DNA of 50,530 nucleotides from Burkholderia sp. 4M9327F10. GTDB taxonomy: Bacteria > Pseudomonadota > Gammaproteobacteria > Burkholderiales > Burkholderiaceae. The translations under genes were made by a program, and so were the position numbers. Numbering within the stretch: the stretch's first letter is position 1; every line of letters starts with the position of its first letter. Below the pieces are notes generated by a model, which searched no databases, was not told where the DNA came from, and was given only the letters and a program-made list of their open reading frames with translations. The stretch covers positions 1-50,530 of the forward strand of contig NZ_SCNV01000063.1 of assembly GCF_005503145.1 (NCBI RefSeq), given 5' to 3'. Positions 8,332-16,765 of the stretch are shown in pieces.

Positions 8332-9704
8332 GCCGTGACCTCGTCTGCAAAAACCGTTTCGACACGCGGCTGCGACGCAATCTGCCATGCGTGTTCCAGC
8401 AGCCGCGATGTTTCCTCTTCCGAGGCCGCGCCGGAAAACGCTGCCAGCCGACGCACCTTGCTCGCCAGTTCCGCACGCGTCAGCGTATTGCCAGGGTCGC
8501 CCTTAGGTTCGTCCGCACGACCGTGCAACGTGCGGCCATCGCGCGTTTGCACGCTCACCTTGCCGATCCAGCGCGCCGGATAGGCGGCGTCCACTTCGGC
8601 GTCGAAGACCATCTCCACCTTGGCGCGGAAGGCCGCAATCGCGTCGGCGTCAAACTCCTCCTCGAACTCGGTCACGCCCGCATAGCCGTGATACGCGACG
8701 AGTCCCAGCACGGTGCCCATATTGAACTTCGCCTGATGCACGGTGCGCGGCGTGACAACGGCCCCCAGCACATCGATTGCGCCTTGATGCACGTGAGCGG
8801 TGACCTTGACGATCTCCTGCGGCGCGAGCGCATGCTGCTGAACCACCGCGAGCAGCGCGTCGGCGGCCGGATGCGTGTGGCGGCAGGCCGCGTGGTACTT
8901 GAACGAGGTCTCGGCGGTGGCCCAACGGCCGCCCAGACGGTCGACGAGGCGCGCAGGATCGGCGTCGCTCGACATGCCCGCGGCCATACCCTGCGCGCCT
9001 TCGAGGATGTGCGTCGCGCCCCTGAAACCGTCGGCGGCAAGCTGCGCCGCCATCAGGCCGTTGGCGGCGGCCATCGCGGTATGCAGCTGTTTCGAATCCG
9101 CCGCATCGCGCAGAAATTCCCACAGGCCGCTCGCCTGGGTGCCCGCCGAACCGAACGCGTCGAGCATCTGGGTGGGCGTCAGGCCCAGCAGACGCCCTGC
9201 GGTGGCAGCCGCAGCGACCGTCCCGGCCGTGCCGGTGGTGTGAAACACCTTGTAGTGCGAGCGGCCAAGGAACTCGCCAATCCGGATGCCCACCTCGTAG
9301 CCCGCCACCGCTGCCGCGATAAATTCGCGTCCCGAGGCGCGATTCGCTTGCGCCAGCGCGAGCGCCACCGGAAACACCACGGTCGCCGGGTGAAACACCG
9401 AGCCGTTGTGCACGTCGTCCTGCTCGGCGAAGTGCGAGGCCGCGCCGTTCACCATCGCGGCGAAATACGGCGTGGTGCGGCTGCGGTCGATGAGGATTTC
9501 GCACGGGTCATCGGCGAGGCCACCGCCCGCCTGGCGCGCGAACCGGGCGATGGTTTCGACCGGTCGCGCGCCCTTGCCGGCCAGCGCCGAGCCTAGCCAG
9601 TCCACATACAGATTGACGGTGCGCTCGACCACCGGATGAGGAATGGCGTCGAAGTCCAGTTGCGCAGCGAAAGTCGCCAGCGTGCGGCTTGGATGGTCGG
9701 TCAT
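8328..9704 (-). CDS. MmgE/PrpD family protein
   Basis: At 458 residues this is a full-length member of the MmgE/PrpD family, which includes 2-methylcitrate dehydratase (PrpD) and the itaconate-forming cis-aconitate decarboxylase. The N-terminal helical region has the family-like YVDWLGSALAG (about 33-43), and HNGSVFHPATVVFPVALA is a recognisable core stretch. No prpB or prpC gene is nearby, so a role in the methylcitrate cycle is unlikely here. Its stop overlaps the lyase start by four bases, tying it to the CoA pathway, perhaps as a hydratase or decarboxylase on a C5/C6 di- or tricarboxylate. The family is certain; the reaction is not. Confidence 0.85.
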   Translation of the reverse strand: MTDHPSRTLATFAAQLDFDAIPHPVVERTVNLYVDWLGSALAGKGARPVETIARFARQAGGGLADDPCEILIDRSRTTPYFAAMVNGAASHFAEQDDVHNGSVFHPATVVFPVALALAQANRASGREFIAAAVAGYEVGIRIGEFLGRSHYKVFHTTGTAGTVAAAATAGRLLGLTPTQMLDAFGSAGTQASGLWEFLRDAADSKQLHTAMAAANGLMAAQLAADGFRGATHILEGAQGMAAGMSSDADPARLVDRLGGRWATAETSFKYHAACRHTHPAADALLAVVQQHALAPQEIVKVTAHVHQGAIDVLGAVVTPRTVHQAKFNMGTVLGLVAYHGYAGVTEFEEEFDADAIAAFRAKVEMVFDAEVDAAYPARWIGKVSVQTRDGRTLHGRADEPKGDPGNTLTRAELASKVRRLAAFSGAASEEETSRLLEHAWQIASQPRVETVFADEVTA

Positions 9705-9768
9705 GATGGGAAGGGGCTCGTGTCGAGGGGGTGAGAGTGCCGGTAAGTCTGCCTATGAGTGCGCCGGT

Positions 9769-10947
9769 TCAGATCGTGCCGGCGGCGCGCAAGGCATCGA
9801 TCTGCGCGCTGTCGTAACCGAGTTCGCGCAAGATCGCATCGGTGTGTTCGCCGAGTGCCGGTACGGGGTCCATGCGTGGTTCGAAACCGGTGGGCAAGCC
9901 TGGCGGCAGCAACGCCGGGATCGTTCCGGCAGGCGTGCGGACTTCCTGCCAACGCTCGCGCGCCGCCAGTTGCGGATGCACCCACACGTCGTTCAGCGTG
10001 TTCATCTGCGCGTTGGCAATGCCGGCCGCTTCCAGCCGCTCGATCACTTGCGCGGCGCTCAACGGAGCAAACGCTGCGACGATCACAGCACGCAGCGCGT
10101 CGCGCGCCGCCGTGCGCCTGGAATTCGAGGCGAAACGCGGGTCTGCAGCCAGCTCCGGCTGCACCAGCACCTGCTCGCAGAACAGCTTCCATTCACGCTC
10201 GTTCTGCAGGCCCAGCATGACCGTCTTGCCGTCGCCGGCGGGGAATGGGCCATAGGGATAAATCGTCGCGTGCGCGGCTCCCGAAAGCGCGGGCGGTGTC
10301 TGGCCGTCGATTGCGTAGTAGAGCGGATAGCCCATCCACTCGACCATGCTTTCGAGCATCGACACGTCGATGCGGCAACCGCGCCCCGTGCGCGAGCGCA
10401 ACAGCAACGCGCTGAGGATGTTGGAATACGCGTACATGCCGGCAGCGATATCGGCGACCGAGCAACCGGCCTTGGCAGGCTCGCCGGGTGAACCGGTAAT
10501 CGACAGAAAGCCCGATTCGCTCTGGATCAGCAGGTCGTAAGCCTTCTTGTCGCGATACGGGCCATCCGCGCCATAGCCGGAGATATCGCAGACAATCAGC
10601 TTCGGATACTTTTCGCTCAAGGCCTCGTAGCCGAGGCCCAGCCGGTCCGCCGCGCCCGGCGCGAGGTTCTGCACCAGCACGTCCGCATCGGCCACCAGCG
10701 CATCGAGAATCTTCGCGGCCTCCGTCTGCTTCAGATCGAGCGCCAGGCTCTCCTTCGAGCGGTTGGTCCAGACAAAGTGCGAGGACAGGCCCTGCACCCG
10801 CTCATCGTAGCCACGCGCGAAATCGCCGACGCCCGGCCGCTCCACCTTGATCACCCGGGCGCCGAGATCGGCAAGCTGACGCGTACAGAATGGCGCCGCA
10901 ATGGCATGCTCAAGTGTGATGACCTTGATACCGTCTAGAGGTCTCAT
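9769..10947 (-). CDS. CaiB/BaiF family CoA-transferase
   Basis: This 392-residue class III CoA-transferase moves CoA between carboxylic acids through an aspartyl-CoA intermediate. It opens with the usual PLDGIKVITLEHAIAAPF, has KVERPGVGDFAR near 34-45, and the likely catalytic aspartate is D166 in SVADIAAG. I chose ATG 10947 because it has GAAGGTGAAG upstream and family-like spacing; the frame remains open to 11007 inside the acyl-CoA dehydrogenase gene. It starts 19 bases after that gene ends. In context it probably activates the imported diacid, as SUGCT-type or mesaconyl-CoA/itaconate transferases do. Substrate assignment is inference. Confidence 0.88.
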   Translation of the reverse strand: MRPLDGIKVITLEHAIAAPFCTRQLADLGARVIKVERPGVGDFARGYDERVQGLSSHFVWTNRSKESLALDLKQTEAAKILDALVADADVLVQNLAPGAADRLGLGYEALSEKYPKLIVCDISGYGADGPYRDKKAYDLLIQSESGFLSITGSPGEPAKAGCSVADIAAGMYAYSNILSALLLRSRTGRGCRIDVSMLESMVEWMGYPLYYAIDGQTPPALSGAAHATIYPYGPFPAGDGKTVMLGLQNEREWKLFCEQVLVQPELAADPRFASNSRRTAARDALRAVIVAAFAPLSAAQVIERLEAAGIANAQMNTLNDVWVHPQLAARERWQEVRTPAGTIPALLPPGLPTGFEPRMDPVPALGEHTDAILRELGYDSAQIDALRAAGTI

Positions 10948-10966
10948 CTGCGCTTCACCTTCGGAA

Positions 10967-12130
10967 TCAGAACGAACGCGGCAAGCCGAGAATATGCTCG
11001 GCGACATACGAGAGAATCAGGTTCGTCGAAATCGGCGCCACCTGGTACAGCCGCGTTTCGCGGAATTTGCGCTCCACGTCGTATTCGCACGCAAAGCCAA
11101 AGCCGCCGTGGAATTGCAGGCAGGCGTTGGCCGCTTCCCATGAGGCATCCGCGGCCAGCAGCTTCGCCATGTTCGCCTGGGCGCCGCAAGGCTCATGCGC
11201 ATCGAAGCGCCGCGCGGCTTCAAAACGCATCAGGCTCGCGGCTTCAACGTTGACGTAAGAGCGCGCAATCGGAAACTGCACGCCCTGGTTCTGCCCGATC
11301 GGGCGGCCGAACACGACCCGCTCCTTCACATAGGCCGACACCTTGTCGACGAACCAGTAACCGTCGCCGATACATTCCGCGGCGATCAGCGTGCGTTCCG
11401 CGTTCAGCCCGTCGAGAATGTATTTGAAGCCCTGGCCTTCCTCGCCGATCAGGTTTTCCGCGGGGATTTCGAGGTTGTCGAAGAACAGTTCGTTGGTCTC
11501 GTGATTGACCATGTTCAGGATCGGCTGCACGGTCAGGCCGTGGCCGATCGCCTCGCGCAGGTCCACGATAAAGATCGACATGCCCTCGGACTTCTTCTTC
11601 ACGTCGGCTAGCGGCGTGGTGCGCGCCAGCAGGATCATCAGGTCGGAATGCTGCACACGCGAGATCCACACCTTCTGGCCGTTGATCACATAGCGGTCGC
11701 CGCGCCGCTCGGCGGTGGTCTTGATCTTCGTGGTGTCGGTGCCGGTGGTGGGTTCGGTCACGCCCATCGATTGCAGGCGCAATTCACCGCTGGCGATCTT
11801 CGGCAGATACTTGCGCTTCTGCTCCGCCGAGCCGTGCCGCAACAGCGTGCCCATGTTGTACATCTGCCCGTGGCAAGCACCCGAGTTGCCGCCGGCCCGG
11901 TTGATTTCCTCCATGATGACCGACGCCTCGGTCAGCCCCAAACCCGAGCCGCCATACTCCTGCGGAATCAGCGCGGCGAGCCAGCCCGCCTTGGTCAACG
12001 CATCGACAAAGGCTTCGGGATAGCCGCGCGCTTCGTCGATCTTGCGAAAGTATTCGCCGGAGAATTGCTGGCACAGATCGCGCACGGCTTCGCGAATGTC
12101 CTGGAAAGAATCGGATTGCGTGGTTTGCAT
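10967..12130 (-). CDS. Acyl-CoA dehydrogenase
   Basis: A 387-residue FAD-dependent acyl-CoA dehydrogenase, which introduces the alpha-beta double bond and passes electrons to ETF. Domain order is normal: N-terminal helices, the SMGVTEPTTGTDTTK flavin-binding strand region (121-135), then the C-terminal helical domain with LQFHGGFGFACEYDVER. The usual catalytic glutamate position near residue 366 (IYEGT in many relatives) reads VAPIS here. E245 in LNAERTL occupies the place used as catalytic base by isovaleryl-CoA and long-chain enzymes, which suggests a branched or unusual substrate. It lies between the hydratase and CoA-transferase genes on the same strand. Confidence 0.9.
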   Translation of the reverse strand: MQTTQSDSFQDIREAVRDLCQQFSGEYFRKIDEARGYPEAFVDALTKAGWLAALIPQEYGGSGLGLTEASVIMEEINRAGGNSGACHGQMYNMGTLLRHGSAEQKRKYLPKIASGELRLQSMGVTEPTTGTDTTKIKTTAERRGDRYVINGQKVWISRVQHSDLMILLARTTPLADVKKKSEGMSIFIVDLREAIGHGLTVQPILNMVNHETNELFFDNLEIPAENLIGEEGQGFKYILDGLNAERTLIAAECIGDGYWFVDKVSAYVKERVVFGRPIGQNQGVQFPIARSYVNVEAASLMRFEAARRFDAHEPCGAQANMAKLLAADASWEAANACLQFHGGFGFACEYDVERKFRETRLYQVAPISTNLILSYVAEHILGLPRSF

Positions 12131-12178
12131 GGGGTATTCAAGAGAAAGCAGTGAAGTTCAGCGGCGCCACGGTATGCC

Positions 12179-13021
12179 TCAGGCCAGCGCGGCGGTGGCG
12201 CGCATGGTCAGGTAGCCCTCGTGATCTTTCGCCCACAGCTCGATGGTCTTGCCGTCCGCGGAAGGCAGGCCGCAGACGGTGAACGGATGGTTCGCATAGG
12301 TCGGGCGTAGCGCCTTGAAGGCGAAGCTCTGCAGCGTGGCTTCGGGCAACTCGCGGCGCACGAGATCGACCAGCAAGGTTGCAATCAGCGGGCCATGCAC
12401 GACCAGGTCCGGATAGCCTTCAACCCCGGTCACGTAGGGATAGTCATAGTGAATGCGGTGGCTGTTGAAAGTCAGCGCGGAATAGCGGAACAGCAGGACG
12501 GGATCGGTGTGGATGGTGCGCCGCCATGTTTCGCCTTCGGGCGCGGGTGCTGCTTTGGGCGCAGGCGCATCGGGATGCGGGGCGTCGCGGTAGACGATGT
12601 CGTGCTCTTCCTCGATCCTCAGCTCGCCGCCCACCTCAATGCTGTGCTGCACCGTGACGAATACGAGGCGGCCCGAGCGGCCGGTTTTATCCTCGATATT
12701 GGCGATGGTCGAGGTGCGCACCGCGCGCTCGCCGACTTTCAGCGGCTCGTGGAACGTCAGGCGCCCGCCAGCCCACATCCGCCGCGGCAACGGTACCGGC
12801 GGCAGAAACCCGCCACGCTTCGGATGACCGTCCGGACCCGCCTCCGCCAACGGTGATACCGGCAGGAAATATAGCCAGTGCCACATCGGCGGCACCACAT
12901 CGCCCGTCTCCGTCCGGTCCAGCGTCGCCGCCAGCGCGTTGAGCGGAAACGCGGTGATGGTGTCCTTGACGACTTCCTGCTTGTCGAGCCAGGCGTCGAG
13001 GTTCTGGGGAGAAGCGGACAT
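12179..13021 (-). CDS. HTD2/MaoC-like hydroxyacyl-CoA hydratase (mesaconyl-C4-CoA hydratase-like)
   Basis: This 280-residue protein is a double hot-dog hydratase of the HTD2 / FAS1-like dehydratase type. The C-terminal hot-dog carries NSHRIHYD (186-193), the hydratase motif, followed by VHGPLIATLL. The N-terminal half is the degenerate hot-dog with PPMWHWLYF near 45. Chloroflexus mesaconyl-C4-CoA hydratase and bacterial itaconyl-CoA hydratases share this build and length. It is the first gene of the minus-strand CoA cluster, with GGAG about ten bases before ATG 13021. Hydration of a C5 enoyl-CoA (mesaconyl- or itaconyl-CoA) to citramalyl-CoA would feed the CitE-like lyase. That pathway is inferred. 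Confidence 0.8.
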   Translation of the reverse strand: MSASPQNLDAWLDKQEVVKDTITAFPLNALAATLDRTETGDVVPPMWHWLYFLPVSPLAEAGPDGHPKRGGFLPPVPLPRRMWAGGRLTFHEPLKVGERAVRTSTIANIEDKTGRSGRLVFVTVQHSIEVGGELRIEEEHDIVYRDAPHPDAPAPKAAPAPEGETWRRTIHTDPVLLFRYSALTFNSHRIHYDYPYVTGVEGYPDLVVHGPLIATLLVDLVRRELPEATLQSFAFKALRPTYANHPFTVCGLPSADGKTIELWAKDHEGYLTMRATAALA

Positions 13022-13260
13022 GGGGCTGCACTCCGGAAAAGCTAAATAGGGTCTTACTATGAACCTTACGGGGCGTTCCGCGAAGTTCGCATTTCGAAAG
13101 CGCGTCTTTGCTTTTGCTTAATACCCGGCCTTTCAGATTCATGACTTCTGCTGGCGCGGGGAGTTCCGCCGAATTGGAGAGCAAGACCCGGGGTGTTTGG
13201 CGGCACATAGCTTCGTACACTGAGCCCATTGAATATTGAAGCAGAACTCTGGAGCCTCGC

Positions 13261-14046
13261 ATGAGCACCGTCCTGAAGCACGTTCACGAAAGCGCAAATG
13301 TCGTGGATACGAGCGCCGTTTCACCTGACTCATCGAGCGAGGGAGTGGCGCGCCGCGTCGACGCGGTGGCGTGGTCAGACGTCGAGCAGAATCTCGACCA
13401 GCACGGCAGTGCGCTGATTCGCGGCCTCCTCTCGGCACGGGAATGCGACGCGCTCGTCCACCTTTATCCGCACGACGAGTTTTACCGCAGCCGCGTGGTG
13501 ATGGCGCGCCACGGTTTTGGCCGCGGCGAATACAAGTACTTTGCCTATCCGCTGCCGGACCCGATCGAAACTCTGCGCCGTACCGTGTACCCGCATCTCG
13601 TGCCCGTAGCGAACCGCTGGAACAGCATCATGCACATCGACACGCGCTACCCGTCGCGGCACGCCGAATTCATCCGGCGTTGCCACGACGCCGGCCAGCT
13701 AAGGCCAACGCCGCTCATCCTTCAGTACGCCCCGGACGACTACAACTGCCTGCATCAAGACCTGTACGGCGAGCACGTGTTTCCGCTACAGCTCGCCATC
13801 CTGCTCTCCGAGCCGGGCCAGGACTTCACAGGCGGCGAGTTCGTGCTGACCGAGCAGCGGCCGCGCATGCAGTCGCGCGTTGAAGTAGTGCCGTTGCGCA
13901 AAGGCGATGCCGTGGTGTTCGCGGTGCACCATCGCCCCGTGCAGGGCACGCGGGGGAGTTACCGGGTCAACATGCGGCACGGCGTGAGCCGCCTGCATTC
14001 GGGCCACCGGCACACGCTCGGGGTCATCTTTCACGATGCGTTGTGA
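13261..14046 (+). CDS. 2-oxoglutarate/Fe(II)-dependent oxygenase
   Basis: A 261-residue protein with the iron ligands of a 2OG-Fe(II) oxygenase: H165-Q-D167 in CLHQDLYG, distal H240 in MRHGVS, and R250 ten residues on for 2-oxoglutarate. The closing stretch HSGHRHTLGVIFHDA matches a family of bacterial proteins of this size usually annotated only as 2OG-Fe(II) oxygenase or prolyl-hydroxylase-like. The first 35 residues look disordered and serine-rich. It is transcribed alone, divergent from the hydratase gene, and overlaps the 3' end of the convergent LysR gene by 16 bases. The substrate is unknown. Confidence 0.8.
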   Translation: MSTVLKHVHESANVVDTSAVSPDSSSEGVARRVDAVAWSDVEQNLDQHGSALIRGLLSARECDALVHLYPHDEFYRSRVVMARHGFGRGEYKYFAYPLPDPIETLRRTVYPHLVPVANRWNSIMHIDTRYPSRHAEFIRRCHDAGQLRPTPLILQYAPDDYNCLHQDLYGEHVFPLQLAILLSEPGQDFTGGEFVLTEQRPRMQSRVEVVPLRKGDAVVFAVHHRPVQGTRGSYRVNMRHGVSRLHSGHRHTLGVIFHDAL

Positions 14047-15011
14047 AGGGCCCGCTTGCTTGTTCCGCTTATTCCGCTTGCCCCGCCTGTTCTGCCTGCG
14101 CCAGCCGTTCCACCCTTCCAGCCCTTGAACTCCGCCACCAGAAAGTCCACGCAGGCCCGCACCTTCGCCGAACTCGCGCGGCGCTCCGGATAGACCGCCC
14201 ATACGTTCGCCGGCTGCGACGCCTGCGGCAACACCTGTACCAGCGTGCCGTCCGCCAGCAGCGGCGCGACGTCCCAGATCGAGCGCAACACGATGCCGTA
14301 CCCGGCCACCGCCCATTGCACGGCGATTTCGCCATGATTGGTCGACAGCGGCCCGGTCACCTTCAACTGCGACTCCTTACCGTTGACCGTCAGCCGCCAC
14401 ACGCCGAACGGGTGATCGCGCTCCTTGATGACAAGGCAGCGGTGCGCCGCGAGATCCGCCAGCTCGCGCGGCCTGCCATGACGCTCAAGATAGGCCGGCG
14501 ACGCACACAGCACGCGATGATTCGCCGCCAGCTTGCGCGCGATCAGATGCGGCGCGATCTCGTCGCCGATGCGCACATCCAGATCGAAGCCTTCCGCGGC
14601 GACATCGACGATCCGGTCGAACAGATCCAGACGCACGTTCAACTGCGGATGCGCCGCCGACAGGCGCGCCACCGCCGGCGCCACCACATGCCGGCCAAAG
14701 CCGAAACTGCTGGAAATGCGCAGCGTGCCGCTCGGCGTGCGCTGCGCCGTGGAGACGTCTTCGACCAGATGCTCGACGTCATCGAGAATCTTCTCGGCCC
14801 AGGCGAACACCTGGGCGCCCGCCTCGGTAATCGCGACGCGCCGGGTGGAGCGGTGCAGCAAACGCGTGCCGAGATCGGCTTCGAGCATGGCGACGCGCTT
14901 GCTGACGAAGGCCGGCGAGACGCCCAGCAACTCCGCGGTGGCACTAAAGCTGGCGTGCCTTGCGACGGTACAGAACACACGCAGATCGGCGAGATTGGGC
15001 GTTTTATTCAC
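14031..15011 (-). CDS. dmlR: LysR-family regulator, DmlR-like
   Basis: A 326-residue LysR regulator read divergently from a D-malate/tartrate dehydrogenase gene, the same arrangement as dmlR-dmlA of E. coli, where DmlR activates dmlA on D- or L-malate. The N-terminus reads NKTPNLADLRVFCTVARHASF and the helix-turn-helix falls at about 20-60. I chose GTG 15011 because it puts the helix-turn-helix at the usual distance; ATG 15068 would add 19 residues. The tail after GWKG is an unusual glycine/serine-rich extension of about 30 residues. The regulator-target link rests on gene order and family. Confidence 0.8.
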   Translation of the reverse strand: MNKTPNLADLRVFCTVARHASFSATAELLGVSPAFVSKRVAMLEADLGTRLLHRSTRRVAITEAGAQVFAWAEKILDDVEHLVEDVSTAQRTPSGTLRISSSFGFGRHVVAPAVARLSAAHPQLNVRLDLFDRIVDVAAEGFDLDVRIGDEIAPHLIARKLAANHRVLCASPAYLERHGRPRELADLAAHRCLVIKERDHPFGVWRLTVNGKESQLKVTGPLSTNHGEIAVQWAVAGYGIVLRSIWDVAPLLADGTLVQVLPQASQPANVWAVYPERRASSAKVRACVDFLVAEFKGWKGGTAGAGRTGGASGISGTSKRALHNAS

Positions 15012-15197
15012 GATTCGTGGAAAGTGGATTAACCTGCAAAGGGCTGCCGCGCCCCCGCCAGTATGCATAGAATGGGACAGTCGCGCGGCATGACGGCCGC
15101 ACTGTGTCACGCTGCGGGTCAGACCGCGGGCCGCACAGTACCAAGCCGCGCATCGTTTTGGCTCCCACGCCCCACGCCATTCTTCTGGACGTTCGAC

Positions 15198-16292
15198 ATG
15201 ACCAGCAAACAGCATCGTATCGCCGTGATCCCCGGCGACGGCATCGGCAAGGAAGTGATGCCGGAAGCCCTCCGCGTCCTCGACGCGGTCAGCCGCCGCT
15301 TCGGCATCGAACTCTCGTACAAGCCTATCGACTGGGCCAGTTGCGACTACTACGCGCAGCACGGCCAGATGATGCCCGACGACTGGAAAGCGCAGCTCTC
15401 CGATTGCGACGCCATCCTGTTCGGCGCGGTCGGCTGGCCCGACACCGTGCCCGATCATATTTCACTGTGGGGTTCGCTGCTCAAGTTTCGCCGCGAGTTC
15501 GACCAGTATGTAAACCTGCGTCCGGCGCGCACCTTCGAAGGCGTGCGTTCGCCGCTCGCCGCCCATAACGCCCAGGGCATCGACTTCTTCATTGTGCGCG
15601 AGAACACCGAGGGCGAGTATTCGTCGGTGGGCGGCACCATGTTCGAAGGCACCGAGCGCGAAGTAGTGATGCAGCAGTCCATTTTCACGCGCCACGGCAC
15701 CAACCGCGTGCTGAAGTTCGCCTTCGATCTCGCGCAGCGCCGCGCCCGCCGTCATGTGACGGTGGCGACCAAGAGCAACGGCATCGCCATCAGCATGCCG
15801 TGGTGGGACGCACGCGCGGCGGAGATCGCCGCCACGTACCCGGATATCACGTGGGACAAGCAGCATATCGACATCTTGTGCGCGCGCTTTGTGCTGCAGC
15901 CGCAGCGCTTCGACGTGGTAGTCGCCTCCAACCTGTTCGGCGACATTCTCTCGGATCTCGGCCCGGCCTGCACCGGCACGATCGGCATTGCGCCGTCGGC
16001 GAACCTGAATCCGGAGCGGCGCTTTCCCTCGCTGTTCGAGCCGGTGCACGGTTCGGCGCCGGATATCGCGGGGCAGCATATTGCCAATCCGGTCGCCATG
16101 ATCTGGTCGGCGGCCATGATGCTCGACTTCCTCGGTGCCGGGACGGGGGCTGAACACGATGCGCATGAAGCGATCGTGGCGGCAATCTCGGAGGTGCTGA
16201 AGCAAGGACCGCATACCCGCGACATGGGCGGCCAGGCATCGACCGAAGAAATTGGCGCGGCGATTGCCGGGCGAATCGCAAGCCACGCGTAG
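15198..16292 (+). CDS. dmlA: D-malate / tartrate dehydrogenase (decarboxylating)
   Basis: This 364-residue enzyme belongs to the isocitrate/isopropylmalate dehydrogenase family, in the D-malate/tartrate dehydrogenase branch: NAD-dependent oxidative decarboxylation of D-malate to pyruvate, with activity on tartrate. Visible are IPGDGIGKEV at the start, RENTEGEYSSVGG in the middle, the substrate and metal region SNLFGDILSDLGP, and the nucleotide stretch FEPVHGSAPDIAGQ. ATG 15198 fits the family length; the frame is open further upstream but those codons cross the control region shared with dmlR. A 9-bp hairpin closes the gene. Leucine biosynthesis (LeuB) is less likely because leuC and leuD are absent. 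Confidence 0.88.
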   Translation: MTSKQHRIAVIPGDGIGKEVMPEALRVLDAVSRRFGIELSYKPIDWASCDYYAQHGQMMPDDWKAQLSDCDAILFGAVGWPDTVPDHISLWGSLLKFRREFDQYVNLRPARTFEGVRSPLAAHNAQGIDFFIVRENTEGEYSSVGGTMFEGTEREVVMQQSIFTRHGTNRVLKFAFDLAQRRARRHVTVATKSNGIAISMPWWDARAAEIAATYPDITWDKQHIDILCARFVLQPQRFDVVVASNLFGDILSDLGPACTGTIGIAPSANLNPERRFPSLFEPVHGSAPDIAGQHIANPVAMIWSAAMMLDFLGAGTGAEHDAHEAIVAAISEVLKQGPHTRDMGGQASTEEIGAAIAGRIASHA

Positions 16293-16301
16293 TACATGCA
16301 G

Positions 16302-16322
16302 TGGGCCGCGTAACGCGGCCCA
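16302..16322. terminator. Hairpin between convergent genes
   Basis: A perfect 9-bp stem (TGGGCCGCG/CGCGGCCCA) with loop TAA sits between the stops of the dehydrogenase (16292, plus) and the AraC regulator (16326, minus). It probably ends transcription from both sides, although no T-run is present. Confidence 0.55.
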
Positions 16323-16325
16323 ACG

Positions 16326-16754
16326 CTAACTGCTCGCCGCCAGATACGCGCTAGGCGTCGTACCGACGGTGCGCTTGAAGTGCCGCCCGAGATGGCTCTG
16401 ATCGAAGAAGCCCACCTCCGTCGCCACGACTGAAGGCGGCAAGCCCCTACGCAGCAGGCGCTGCGCGTGCCGCACGCGAACCATGCACACGTAGCGGTGC
16501 GGCGAGATTCCCACTTCCGCGCGAAACAGCGCTGCAAAACGCGACACGCTCAACTCGGCCTGGGCCGCGAGCGTGGCGAGCGTCACCGGCTGGGAGAACG
16601 ACGCTTCGATAAACTCGATCGCCCGCTCGATGGGCCGCGTCGCGCGACGCGATGCCCCGGGCGTGGCGGCCAGGGTGAGCGATTGGTCGGACTCCTCACT
16701 GCCTGCCTCCTCTGCAAACAGGCCTGCGGATTCATCCAGATGAGCGGTCAGCAT
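16326..16754 (-). CDS. Short AraC-family regulator
   Basis: Only 142 residues long, this protein has the two helix-turn-helix units of AraC/XylS regulators (about 43-140: TLATLAAQAELSVSRFAALF, then VATEVGFFDQSHLGRHFKR) behind a 40-residue acidic N-terminus. The usual ligand-binding domain is missing, as in SoxS/MarA-sized members. It starts 11 bases after the oxidoreductase gene and so ends the long minus-strand operon, which it may autoregulate. It could also be a truncated GlxA-like regulator, but I see no leftover N-terminal domain in the overlapping frames. Confidence 0.82.
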   Translation of the reverse strand: MLTAHLDESAGLFAEEAGSEESDQSLTLAATPGASRRATRPIERAIEFIEASFSQPVTLATLAAQAELSVSRFAALFRAEVGISPHRYVCMVRVRHAQRLLRRGLPPSVVATEVGFFDQSHLGRHFKRTVGTTPSAYLAASS

Positions 16755-16765
16755 GATCGCGGTCC

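Noticed and set aside
15198..16292. 3-isopropylmalate dehydrogenase (leuB)
   Set aside because: No leuC or leuD nearby, and a divergent DmlR-like regulator favours D-malate/tartrate dehydrogenase.
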